NCBI RefSeq assembly: GCF_041146395.1
Contig: NC_091000.1
Span: forward strand, 16,506,501-16,570,500
Origin: Eulemur rufifrons
Lineage: Eukaryota > Chordata > Mammalia > Primates > Lemuridae
Direction: 5' to 3'
DNA length: 64,000 nucleotides
Shown here: one piece after another, positions 48,151-58,450 of the stretch
How positions within the stretch are numbered: position 1 is the stretch's first letter
Layout: every line of letters starts with the position of its first letter
The notes under the pieces: model-generated
Database searches by the model: none
What the model was told of the DNA's origin: nothing
What the model saw: only the letters and a program-made list of their open reading frames with translations
Program-made: the position numbers and the translations under genes

Positions 48151-49850
48151 TAAAATTAAATTAGTTTGAAATAATCTGGTGATTATTTTATTTTAAAATG
48201 CCATCCCATCATTTTTGTAATACTTTATGTCCATTTTTCTTTGTTTTATCTAAAAAATGGGTCTCCAGTAATGGAAAGGATCTTGAAGCATTATATCAAA
48301 TAAAAGGGCACTATTTTAATCACCCAAGGGCAACTTTATTTTGCTTTGGAAGACTTTCAGAAAATGTTGAGTTATCTTCCTTAGAAACCCATTCCAAATT
48401 TTTACATCTTGTCTTTACAGGAAGTTTTCCCTCACATTGAACCTAAACCACTCCAAGCTTCAGTTTAACTTGCTCCTTATTTTTCTAGTCTCATAGTCTC
48501 CAGAAGAAACAGCTGCTCACCATCTACTTAATCTGCTCCCATCACAATAAAAAACCAGCACGTCTAAATGTTTTTTGGAAAGCACACACAATTTTATTCT
48601 TTAATCGCATCAGTAGGCATTTTGTACTAACAGGGTATGTTGTTGATTACATTTTTCTTTTTAATTATGAGCATTGTGAACTCCTTTAAACAGTGATCCT
48701 AAGATTATCACTGAGAGGGCAGTATTTATCAGAGGATAAATTCAGAGAGAGCATTTAGCATGATGTATTTGAGGAAGGAAAATGGATTAATTTGTAGGAA
48801 AAAATGTCAAATTAATGAATTCAAAGGAATGTTCACAGGTCACCAATATGATCTGGAAAAAGAGATGATTAGAGAGAAACTGCACAATGTTTACATTTTT
48901 TTGTGATCCCAGAAGTACCCAAGTACCCAGCTGGAATTTGGTCCAAGGAGAAGAGGGTTCCACTGAAGATCAACTCGGCATGCCTCATTTCTGGGCACCC
49001 TGCCAATAGGACAACTTCCTACAGGGATGACATTATAATGAGAAAAAAATGTATGCAAATAAAGTAAATAGGACTTAAAGGTGGAGCCATAGGTAGTTTG
49101 CTTTGGAGAAAGATTTGAGAAGATTACTTCTAACAGAAAAGTGAGGAAGCTCAGCCTCCTGGTGATACTGTAATCTTATTTGGGTTTAATACAATTGAAA
49201 CAGCTTGAAACTTAGATCACTTTACCTGAAGAGGTACCTGTTCCCAGAGAAAGAGCAGAGGAAGTAGAAATGAGAGTCAAAATATGTCAGCAATAAAAAA
49301 CAGTGCACTGATACAAAGAAATAAGAATTTGATCTATCATTTGTTGCTTGGCAAAGTCACAGAGTTAAACAGACTTCAAAAATCCACTGAATTTATTTTT
49401 CTAATTTGCTTCAGATTTTACATTGTATGTAAACAATTATTATGTGTTTATACTTAATGTCATAAAACATTTTCGAGCACCTCTTATCAGGAGAGTTAAC
49501 AGACATAAAGCTCTTAGAATAATGCCTGGCACAAAAGGATCAGATAAGCGTAGGCATTAGTCTTGCTAGCTCTCTCTAAATACAAAGTATCAGACTAGAT
49601 GCTGCAGGATACAGACAGAGGACAAAGAAATGGGCCTGAGCTCTTGGAGATTTAAATCTAAAGGCAATTCTATAACTTCTCTATCATACACTCTACTATA
49701 GGAGTCCCCAAAGCATTGAGCTTGACATTTGTCCATTTTTTCCCACCATCCATCACTCTGAAAGCTCAGAGGTTTTCCTAAGAGTGAGGAGATCACAGGC
49801 TGGGACTATTCCCATCCTCCTCCTTAGTAACATGTACAACCATCCTTCTT
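48151..49850. other. Unassigned
   Basis: No gene is supported (longest frame 80 codons, 48198-48440) and no repeat is recognised. Confidence 0.45.
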
Positions 49851-49854
49851 GCAA

Positions 49855-49880
49855 CACACACACACACACACACACACACA
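49855..49880. repeat. (CA)13 microsatellite
   Basis: Thirteen perfect CA units, about 70 bp before the L1 insertion described next. Confidence 0.95.
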
Positions 49881-49952
49881 GTCCTTTAGGAAACTGTTAA
49901 TCACAAGACTTTGGGAAGATAAAAATATTTTTGTTTGAATGGTACTTAGTTT

Positions 49953-49967
49953 TTTGTGTAATATTTG
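49953..49967. repeat. L1 target-site duplication, left copy
   Basis: 'tttgtgtaatatttg', matched by 'tttgtgtaacatttg' at 51069-51083 on the other side of the L1, with one difference. Confidence 0.8.
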
Positions 49968-51068
49968 TTTTTTATTTCAAAATATTACGGGGGTACAAAT
50001 GTTTTGGTTACATGAATTGCTTTTGTACAGTTTGAGTCAAAGTTATAAGTGTGTCCATCACCCAAAAAAGTGTGCACTGTACCCGTTAGGTGTGAATTTA
50101 GCCATCCCCTCCTCCCCCCCTCACCTGCTTGATTTCTGTTGAATTTTACTACTATATGTGCACATATAGTATTGATCTATAAGTTTCAATTTAGTAGTGA
50201 GTACATATGGCTTTTGTTCTTCCCTTCTTGTGATACTTCACTTAAAAGGATGGTCTCCAGTTCCATCCAGGTTGTTACAAAAGGTATGAGTTCAACATTC
50301 TTTTTATGGCTGAGTGATAATCCATGGTATACAAATACCCCATTTTATTGATCCACTCATGTATTGATGGTCACTTGGGTTGTTTCCACATCTTTGCAAT
50401 TGTGAATTGTGCTGCTATACACATTTGAGTGCAAGTGTCTTTTTTATAAAATGTCTTTTTTTGCTTTGGGTAAAAACCCAACAGTGGGATTGCTTGATCA
50501 AATGGGAGCTCTACATTTAGTTCTTGCAGGTATCTCCATACTACTTTCCAAAGAGGTTGCACTAGTTTGCAGTCCCACCAACAGTCTATAAGAGGTCAGA
50601 AAAACTCTTACAGATATCAGCCTAGGCAAAGAATTTATGAAGATCCCAAAGGCAAACACAGCAGCAACAAAAATAAATAAATGGGACCTGATTAAATTAA
50701 AAAGCTTCTGCACAGCCAAGGAAACAATCAATAAAGTAAATAGACAACTTACAGAATGGGAGAAAATATTCACATGCTATATATCCGATAAAGGGCTAAT
50801 AACCAGAATCTATAAAGAACTCAAGCACATCAGCAAGAAAACATTAAAAAACCCCATTAAAAAGTGAGCAAAAGACAAGAACAGAAGCTTTTCAAAAGAG
50901 GATAGACTAATGGCCAGTAAGCGTTTGAAAAATGCTCAACTTCTCTTATCATCAGGGAAATGCAAATCAAAACCACAATGAGATATCACCTAACTCCAGT
51001 GAGAATGGCTTTTATCAAAAAGTCCCAAAACAACACATGTTGGTGCGAATGTGTAGAGAAAGGAACAC
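49968..51068 (-). mobile_element. Strepsirrhine-type L1 with 5' inversion
   Basis: 49968-50585 is antisense L1: a T-run, the 3' UTR ('aatattacgggggtacaaat') and the ORF2 end. The minus frame 50371-50562 shows 'FTIAKMWKQPK'. About 50593-51068 is L1 ORF2 in the opposite, sense orientation; the plus frame 50637-50867 shows '[15 protein letters not shown]'. The sense part ends at 'aaaggaacacttt', and the antisense part begins, in L1 order, at 'actgttggtgggactgc'. In intact L1 these two points lie only a few bases apart. The element is therefore one L1 whose 5' part was inverted on insertion, not two insertions. Truncated and inactive. Confidence 0.9.
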
Positions 51069-51083
51069 TTTGTGTAACATTTG
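51069..51083. repeat. L1 target-site duplication, right copy
   Basis: 'tttgtgtaacatttg', one base different from 49953-49967. The first T's may be shared with the L1 end. Confidence 0.8.
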
Positions 51084-52176
51084 AATGATGTAAATAAAAC
51101 AGGGGAATATACTTAAAAGACAGCGTGATTTTCACAGACACTTTTAGTTCTAAAGGGTTAGCATCAAGTCACTTTCCTCACTAAGATAGAGAGCTCAGTT
51201 TTTCCAGAACAACTGAGGTTAATAATCTGAGAAGCAATTCCCAGTCATATGCCTCAATGAAAAATATTAAAAATCTTGAGTTCTCAGGGCTAAAGCATTT
51301 AGGAATACAGTTAGTTTATGGCTTTAAAGCTTATTTAATATCAAGACATTATTTTTTAATGTGTAGCACATCCAGCCAGAAATAAATTTTGTTAGCCACA
51401 AATGTTGACTATAATACAGGAGGCACCCATCCAGAGTACTGATTCATGACAATATCAGAAGAGGTTCTCTGGGGCGGGGTGGCTGTGACAGTCAGAACAG
51501 GGTTGTGGGACTAGGCCCAGCAAGGTTGTACAGCTGGGCTTGAGGTGAGAAAGAAGAAAGGATCCTCCATGGGTGAGAACAGGAAATCTGCTGAAGGGGA
51601 CAATCTCCACTCTGGCTGAAGGGGCAGAGGATCCCAAAAGGAGAGCTTGTATAGCTGACCTCAACCTCTGAGGTCCCAGCAAGAGTCCTACCATCTAGCA
51701 GCTCTACCACCAGGACAGGCCCCCTAAAACAAATCCCAGCAAGCACATCTAAAGCTGAAGGCTACCTTTCCATGTAGTCCAACACCCAACTCACCAGTTT
51801 TCAAGGGCATTTGCATTTGCATCACTGGTGGAAAACATCAGATCCTTGCACACCAGATGCCTTTGACAGTTCATCCCATCATTCCCCCTGCACAAAAGTT
51901 GCTGTATCAGTGGACAACCAAGGCGACTCCTGAGCTTCTTTTCATTACCAAGTAGATATAATATCACTGCCAACAAAACAGAATGGACAAAGTGTCTCTT
52001 CACAGTAGCACTACTAATTGAGACCACCCTAAGAAAATCTACTTGTCTAGATGAGGACTCCTTCCCTTCTTGGGTAGCCAAGATTTGAAGGAGATATTCT
52101 GTAACCTGTGCCATTAGTAAGTGACTAACACTTTTATACATCGAGTTCGTTCTGAGAAATGAGATATCTTTTCAGG
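51084..52176. other. Unassigned; GC-richer 51440-51800
   Basis: Frames on the minus strand (51455-51694, 79 codons; 51791-52141, 116 codons) and open stretches on the plus strand do not resemble a family I know. The sequence upstream of a retroviral env remnant could be provirus-derived, but I see no gag or pol motif. Confidence 0.35.
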
Positions 52177-52453
52177 TTTTTTTTTGAGACAGAATCTTGC
52201 TGGCTAGAGTGCAGTGGCATCATCATAACTCACTGCAACCTCAAACTCCTGGGCTAAAGTGATTCCCCTGCCTCAGCTTACCGAGTAGCTGAGACTACAG
52301 GGATGCACCACTGTGCCTGGCTAATTTTTCTATTTTTAGTAGAGACGGGGTCTCACTTTTGCTCAGGCTGGTCTCCAACTCCTGAGCTCAAGCGATCCTC
52401 CTGCCTTGGCTTCCCAGAGTGCGAGGATTACAGGTGTGAACCACCATGCCGGC
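52177..52453 (-). mobile_element. Alu dimer, antisense
   Basis: It opens with T9 and 'gagacagaatcttgctggc', passes 'gtgcagtggcatcatcataa', 'gtagagacggggtctcactt' and 'caagcgatcctcctgccttg', and ends 'ccaccatgccggc'. It is a full dimer of the old Alu type without the lemur-specific linker. The flanks share only 'tctttt', so a target-site duplication is weak. Confidence 0.9.
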
Positions 52454-53257
52454 TTCTTTTGTAAGTGAAGAATATACAACATAATCTTGAAGAACTGCAC
52501 GGTGGTGTGGGCCAGAGGCACATTTTGTGTGTATAATGGACTGAGAGACCATTATAGACAGACAAATTAATCTTGGTGAAAGGATTTTTCATCTCTTGTG
52601 TTTATTTGCTAATGTTAGTCTATGTTCTACGGCTTAGACTGTTACCTTTTTCTGGTTCCTTAGTCTGTTTTATTCTAATGGGTCCCAGAAATCCCTCTCT
52701 TGGCCCCTTATGAGAATCAGAAAGTGGAGAAGAAGAAAATATTAGCTACCCAAATGAGAGTTCTGGGGAAGAGTGCGATTCCTCTAAAGAAGAGGACCCC
52801 ATGGTATCCAACTTAATGCCCCTTAAGAGTCTTGCCTGGCTGGTTAAGTACTTTTTAAAATATTCTACAACTTGGAAACTTTTAAATCCTAATTCCCAGT
52901 CATATCATGTTAAACTCTTGGATCCAAGCACACCAGTCCATACTCTTTGAGAAATAAGTTTAAGATTCTCCCATTGCTCCCATTGTGTCCCCGAACTGGA
53001 ACCAATTCCTGAATGGCCCCCTCCCACCTTTTAAAAAGCCCCTGACAAGTCCCAGCCAGCTCTCTAGAGGTCATGCCACCCTAAATGGAGCACTGCAATT
53101 TGCCACAAAATAGTTCATCTGGACATTGAGTAGAGCCATCTCCATACCTGAGTACCTAAAACAGATCCCTAATTCATGTGTTTCTGGTTGCTGTGGCTGG
53201 CTAACTAAAATAGTTGCGGAAATAACCTGCACTAAACCCATCAACACTACTTACTCC
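52454..53257. other. Unassigned; acidic open stretch 52714-52947
   Basis: A plus-strand frame of 78 codons is open from 52714 to the stop at 52948. Its first third is rich in Glu and Ser and an ATG lies at 52801. It lies 1.6 kb upstream of the env remnant, with two Alus nearby. I cannot assign it. It may be decayed provirus or chance. Confidence 0.3.
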
Positions 53258-53573
53258 TTTTTATTTTTATTTTTTTATTTTTTTGAGACAGGGTCTTTCC
53301 CTGTTGCCCAAGCTAGAGTGCAGTGGCATGATTGTGTCTCGCTGCAACCTCAAACTTCTGGGCTCAAGCAATCCTTCTGCCTCAGCCTTTCTGAGTAGCT
53401 AGGACCATAGGAGGACACCACCATGCCTGGATAATTTAAAAAGAAATTTTTTTGTAGAGATGGGGGTCTTTCTATATTGTTCAGGCTGGTCTGAAACTGC
53501 TGGCCTCAAGCAATTCTCCTGCCTCAGCCTCCCAAAGTGCTGAAATCACAAATGTGAGCCAGCATGCCTGGCC
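53258..53573 (-). mobile_element. Alu dimer (old, J-like), antisense
   Basis: T-rich start with A interruptions, then 'gagacagggtctttccctg', 'gctagagtgcagtggcatg', 'gtagagatgggggtctttc', and an end 'gccagcatgcctggcc'. The flanks 'acttactcct' (about 53248) and 'acttattctt' (53580) are a likely target-site duplication with two differences. The 90-codon frame 53126-53398 runs into it and is not a gene. Confidence 0.9.
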
Positions 53574-54550
53574 CACATGACTTATTCTTACATTAACTTT
53601 CAGAAAGCAGTTAATAAACTCCTCACTGCATCCCTGTAAAGATCCACCATTTGCTCTGATATCTCTGATGTTGCTAGTTGAGAAAGGGGTACAAAGTTAA
53701 TCATTACACAGCCCACAGTGGAGAAACCAACACCTTCTCAACCAAACTGTGCCACGGCACTGGCAAGCCAAAGTGCTACCAAGTACTGATTATATATACC
53801 CAAGGGTCCTGTAACTCAGCTATAGTAAATGTGCATTGTGAGCATACCATTTGACAAACCCTACAGATAAAATGAGAACTTCAATGGAGAATTAGTCAAA
53901 AGAGACCATATTGCAAAAGATAACCTGACTATTATCCACATTCAGTTCTCCCCCCACTCACCCTATCCACCTCAGTTTACTCTGCCTTTCTGAACAGACT
54001 TTAACTAGATATCTAGTTAAAGGAAGATATGGGAAGGAAAAAGTAGACCGGCCACCCCTTTTGTTACCCAACCTTCAGAACAGCCACTGTGGAAAGCAAG
54101 AAGTTAGCTACGCCCAATAATACCTTTCTGAGCATACTCTTCTCTGACATTCATTTCTAGAGAAGTAAATTAAATTGAGTAACTACACAAAGGAAAATGG
54201 TGGAAATATGGATTTCCCCCCCCCCCCAGATTTTATATAGATTATGCCTACATATGATACCTTTTAGGGGTTCCTATTTTTTTGTGGGGGAGTGCAGTTT
54301 CAAAACTTGCTTATGCTACTCTAAGCCTATGTAGGTACTCTGTACCAGCAATTATAGCATGAACATTCTATATCCTAGGCTCCCATCAGGCTGTCTCTGG
54401 CTAAATTGGCCCATAAGATCATCCCTAGGGATTAAACAGACACCTGCTCTATAGGGAATATATTTCCTGAATCTTGACATTCAGATTTTTGTCAAGAGCA
54501 AGATATAATACATTCGCAAAAGATAATGGGAAGGGATTAAGAGAGCATTT
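53574..54550 (+). other. Unassigned; probable decayed provirus interior
   Basis: It lies directly upstream of the env remnant and on size would be expected to hold surface-subunit sequence. No open frame or clear motif survives. It contains a perfect 20-bp palindrome (54001-54020) and a 12-nt C-run (54216-54227). Confidence 0.3.
54001..54020. repeat. Perfect 20-bp palindrome
   Basis: 'ttaactagatatctagttaa' equals its own reverse complement over all 20 bases. No loop and no extension beyond it. Confidence 0.95.
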
Positions 54551-54913
54551 ATGCTTTCAGTTTTAACTGCTAATGGATTAAACTATTTCATCTGTATAAT
54601 ATTTCCTGGAGCAGAAGTTTATGCACTTTCCACATCCATTGCAAACTTCTCAGGAACACTTCTAATATTAAAGAAACTTCTTACAGAAGATCTTAGCCTC
54701 ATATTAATACAATATGAAGTTAAAAGTTGTAGCAGCATTGTTTTTCTAAGTAGATTGGCTTTGGCTTTTCTTCTGGTTCAACAAGAAAGAATATGTGCCC
54801 TTGTAAATGAGTCCTGCTGGGTGTATTTAAGTGAGTCAAATTTAGAAATCAACATACACAAAATAAAATGCATGAGACCATTCAATCTTTTCATATACCC
54901 TGTGATAAAGTAA
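54551..54913 (+). pseudogene. Endogenous retrovirus env, transmembrane-subunit remnant
   Basis: The open frame of 120 codons has the layout of a gammaretrovirus-like (ERV1-type) transmembrane subunit. Residues 25-60 are a leucine/isoleucine-spaced helical stretch. A conserved-looking 'RLALAFLLVQQ' segment follows at 68-78. Then comes a C-x6-C motif (Cys82 and Cys89) with an aromatic-rich tail. In the family the motif is C-x6-C-C, with the last Cys pairing to the surface subunit; here that position is Trp90, so the link would be lost. In the provirus the subunit drove membrane fusion. No surface subunit, cleavage site or membrane anchor is intact in this frame, and the methionine at 54551 is only the first one in the frame. 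A separate frame ending at the stop 55089-55091 may be the tail region after a frameshift. Identification rests on motif pattern, not on a search. Confidence 0.6.
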
Positions 54914-55430
54914 AATCTATTATATATGTGTCCTGGTTGATTGGCAGGGAATCACAAAACAGAATGTTTAAAGTAAATCATATATCATCTTCCTTATTTT
55001 AGTTGTGCTTTTTCCTATTCTCTATAATGAAGTGCTACATACAAAGTGGCATCAAAAAATTGAAGCAGTGATGGAATCACGAATTCTGTAAATATATGGC
55101 AACTTTGAGGAGAGAGAAGAATGTGTATAGCCTAATGAGTATTTCTGCTGAGGCTTAATTATCCTGTCTTAAGGAAAAAGAAAGGAATTGTAGTGGGGAG
55201 AAAAAAAGTATTTGTTAGTAAAAATTACTGGCCTTAAACCATACCATATTCTTCGTGTAACTGAATGTATCAGAAACTGTTCCTAGTTCCCATGTAGACG
55301 TTCTGTGAAATTGGTTTTATAAGTGTTGCAAGTACCTGTTTCCTTTTTGTTTTATAAGGGAGGGGAGTGTTAGGAAGAAGTAGGAAAGAGGTCTGAAAAT
55401 TAAAATATATTGTTTATGTGTAAAAAAAAA
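54914..55430 (+). other. Possible provirus 3' part: tail region and polypurine tract
   Basis: A short open stretch ends at 55091. At about 55357-55368 'aagggaggggag' is followed by 'tgttagg', the arrangement of a polypurine tract and LTR start. A recognisable LTR does not follow, and a run of 13 A begins at about 55422. The LTR may be deleted, or the tract may be chance. Confidence 0.3.
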
Positions 55431-56795
55431 AAAAGAAGTTCTTTAGTTCAGGGTTATGTGGGGATGACAAAATGGCTATTGAGAATAAATGAACTCAAAC
55501 TCTGGAGTGAGAATCAGATACATTTTATCATATAGTTAATTTGGATTCAAATATTTATAATGAATATGAATACTATACAGTGGGGTTCTATAGTCTGTGT
55601 TCCTCTGAAAGCAAAGCCCAAGGCAAGAACTCTGGATCAGTTCGTTTATTTTGGAGGTGATTGCAAGAAGGAGGAGTGAGGAGCAAGAGAATGAGACAGG
55701 CAAGAAGGAAACCCAATGTAGGTGGCATGTTATAGAGGTCACTGCTGTGAGCAGTAAGAAACTTGATCCCACCGGGAAATCTGCAGAATGTCTTCTAGAA
55801 TTGTCCGCTTGAAGACAGGAGTTTGGAACATGTATTCACTGGCTGTGTCTCCTATTGTTTGAGGGTTGCCTCTAAGGTCATTAAGACCCCTAAACTCTGG
55901 GGCTCATGCTTGCACGAGTGAGGAGGAAACCACCTCCTACAGACAAGGTCATGGGGCAGAACATGACAGGGAGAATGAACTGTCCACTGCAGCTGCCACT
56001 TTCTATCAAAGGCAGACCCAGGGGAGGGACACAAGCACCAAGGTCAGCTGCAGGGGAACTTCCAGCAATTAGTGGCTCTTCCTTACTAAGCAATGGATGA
56101 TAGTCACTGGACATCAGGGCTGAGGGAAGGGTCTTGCTTCTCGTCTGGTGTGTGCTGCTTTGCTTGCATACCCCATAGTATCCACGATAAGATATTTGCT
56201 TCTTCCTTCAGTCCTCTGCTCTCAATCTCTGCTTATACCCTTGCTCAAAATGAAGTCTTTGGGTTCCTTCTGACTTTCTGTTAACCGAGGTCAACGGAAG
56301 TCTTCAGATTTTTTCAAAACACTCTGTGAAATGCTAATTTCCTACTTCAGTAATGGCTAAATAATGTGCAGGACTCCACATCTAGTTCTCTGATCGGAGA
56401 ACATCCCCTAACTATGTGTCAGCTGCATTCTTTTCACTACAACCAGCATATTCCATGCCCTGGGAAGTGCAGGTGTGTAAAGGTGGGGTTTTACATCCTG
56501 TTAGACCAAGAAGCTTTACTTTGTTGAAGGCATCCAAGCTGAGAATAGATTTTCCTCTCTGGGAAGCAGCAGAACAATGCTTTATGTCCTGGTAACATAC
56601 AATGCAGGGGTGTTACCATTTAACTATTTCATGTCCATCACTGTGTGGGCTACAATTGCATAAAAGCTCATGTGAACAATTTCCAGCAGCAAAGACTTCT
56701 GTGAACCTCATAAGATTAATATTAATACAATTCTTAGCCTCTTATGTTATCTTGTAATAAGGCCCAGAACTTTGCTTTTTAAATAATGCCAAGTC
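55431..56795. other. Unassigned
   Basis: 55600-56100 is GC-richer and has overlapping frames on both strands (60-78 codons). It may be an old LTR-like repeat, but I cannot name it. No gene is supported. Confidence 0.4.
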
Positions 56796-57022
56796 CAGTG
56801 TCTCTCAACAGGGAGCAATTTTGTTCCCCTCTCCAAGAGTCATTTGACAAATGTCTGGAGACATTTTTGATTGTCATGACTTTGCAGGGAGGCTACTGGC
56901 ATCAAGTGGGTAGAGGCCAGAGATGCCGCTAAATATTTTACAATGCACAGGACATTGCCCTCTGCCACAACAAAGAATCATCAGGTCCAAAATGCCAATA
57001 TTGCCAACGTTGAGAAACCGTG
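56796..57022 (+). mobile_element. MER20 (hAT-Charlie DNA transposon)
   Basis: 'cagtgtctctcaacaggg', 'aaatgtctggagacattttt', 'gattgtcatgactttg', 'ctactggcatcaagtgggta', 'gaggccagagatgccgctaa', 'acaatgcacaggacattgcc' and 'cgttgagaaaccgtg' give a near-complete MER20. It is non-autonomous and codes for nothing. The 63-codon frame 56943-57134 overlaps it. No 8-bp target duplication is clear. Confidence 0.92.
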
Positions 57023-57084
57023 GTCTAGAAACAATGACATTTTACCTCTACTGACTTTTTCGAAGATTAACACAAACATTCTTT

Positions 57085-57212
57085 GTGACTTTATGCAAGT
57101 CATTTCACCTTTCCTGGCTTGGTTTTTCCTGTGATGGGGAGAACACTGTGCAAGATAATCTCTAAGGTCTCTTCCAACTCTGATATTCTGTGATTCTATG
57201 ATTCTGTTCCTT
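57085..57212 (+). mobile_element. MIR-class SINE 3' part, sense
   Basis: 'gcaagtcatttcacctttcc', 'gataatctctaaggtctctt' and 'ccaactctgatattctgtga' followed by 'ttctatgattctg' is the 3' half of a MIR-related SINE with its short tandem tail. Confidence 0.75.
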
Positions 57213-58194
57213 CCATTGCTACATTATTCCTCTTAAGTTTTTGGCATTATAAGGTTAATATGTTGTTGGAAAAATTAAATGTAAATAAGAATTGATTCTT
57301 TAACATTTACTCTCAGCAGAAGAAAATTAATTATTGAGCTGCTTTTGAGAGAGCAATATTACTGATTTAACTCTGCTGTAGGATGAATTTTAATATATGT
57401 AAAAGATTAAAGTCATAGCACATTTAAGATGAGTAAGAGACAATTTTTCCTTTCCCAATCTCGTTACCCTTTGGCTATGAGTATTAATGAGCTCTGTGAG
57501 TGGTCCAAGACAGATGCAGAAGGGGCCAGCCTAGAGCAGAAACAGGCTTGGGAGGGCATGACTGCTGGAGTCTCAGGACCAGTATTCTGATTGTCTATGT
57601 GCATGTAAACGGGTGTATTCAGTGAGGGACCCTGAAAACATTGAACAAATCCTTTTCCTTCTACTTTAAAAAAGGTATGTTTCTCAAAAGGAAAAAAACT
57701 GCCCCAGGAATTGCCATTCAATTACTGTGACTACGCACTAATATGAGTACAGAGATTATTTCCCTCTGTTAGAAAACCCAGATGATAGAAAAGGTTACCT
57801 AAGAGGGTGTCCTTGTAGTTCTTATTGATAATTTCTAGAAAATAAAACGCATAGAAAAAAGACTCTAAGATTGTAAATGAGTCCAATATAAGGAAGAATT
57901 AAGAAATATGGTAAATGGTAGATTCCGATTTTCTAGTATGAGATAGCTTCTCTTAACAAGCAAATTCTTCATCATTGCACTTAACAGATACATTTGGAAG
58001 AAAAATAGACTAGGCTCAGCACTGCCTTTCCATTCTCCAAGTCACCATTTTCCCTGCTCCTATTAAGGCTCTTGGAAATGATGAATGCTTTCACATTCTG
58101 CCTGGCTTAAATTTTTCAAAAACTTTAACCCTAAGGAATGCATTTATTATTAACACTCACCTGTAATTATGACAGCCTGACTTAGAGAGATAAT
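57213..58194. other. Unassigned
   Basis: No gene (the 85-codon minus frame 57464-57721 has no recognisable domain) and no named repeat. Confidence 0.45.
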
Positions 58195-58450
58195 AAAAGT
58201 AGAAGTTAGCATAGACTCTGGAGCCGACTATGGGGATTCAACTTCTACAAGCCCACTGCATCCTAAATAATCCAGTGACCTTGAGCAAAGTTTCTTTGCC
58301 TCTCTGAATTTCAGTTTCCTCATCAGTAATATTGGGATACTTAAAGCACTCATTTCATAGGTGATTTGAAAACTGATTTAGTTAATAAATGTAAAGCACA
58401 TAGAGCAATGCTAGGCGCATAGTAATGCTATATGACACTAATTATTAGAA
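58195..58450 (+). mobile_element. MIR, near full length, sense
   Basis: 'agcatagactctggagccga', 'cagtgaccttgagcaaag', 'ctctgaatttcagtttcctc', 'atcagtaatattgggatact' and 'gcaatgctaggcgcatagta' span MIR from near the 5' end to the 3' end. Confidence 0.85.
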
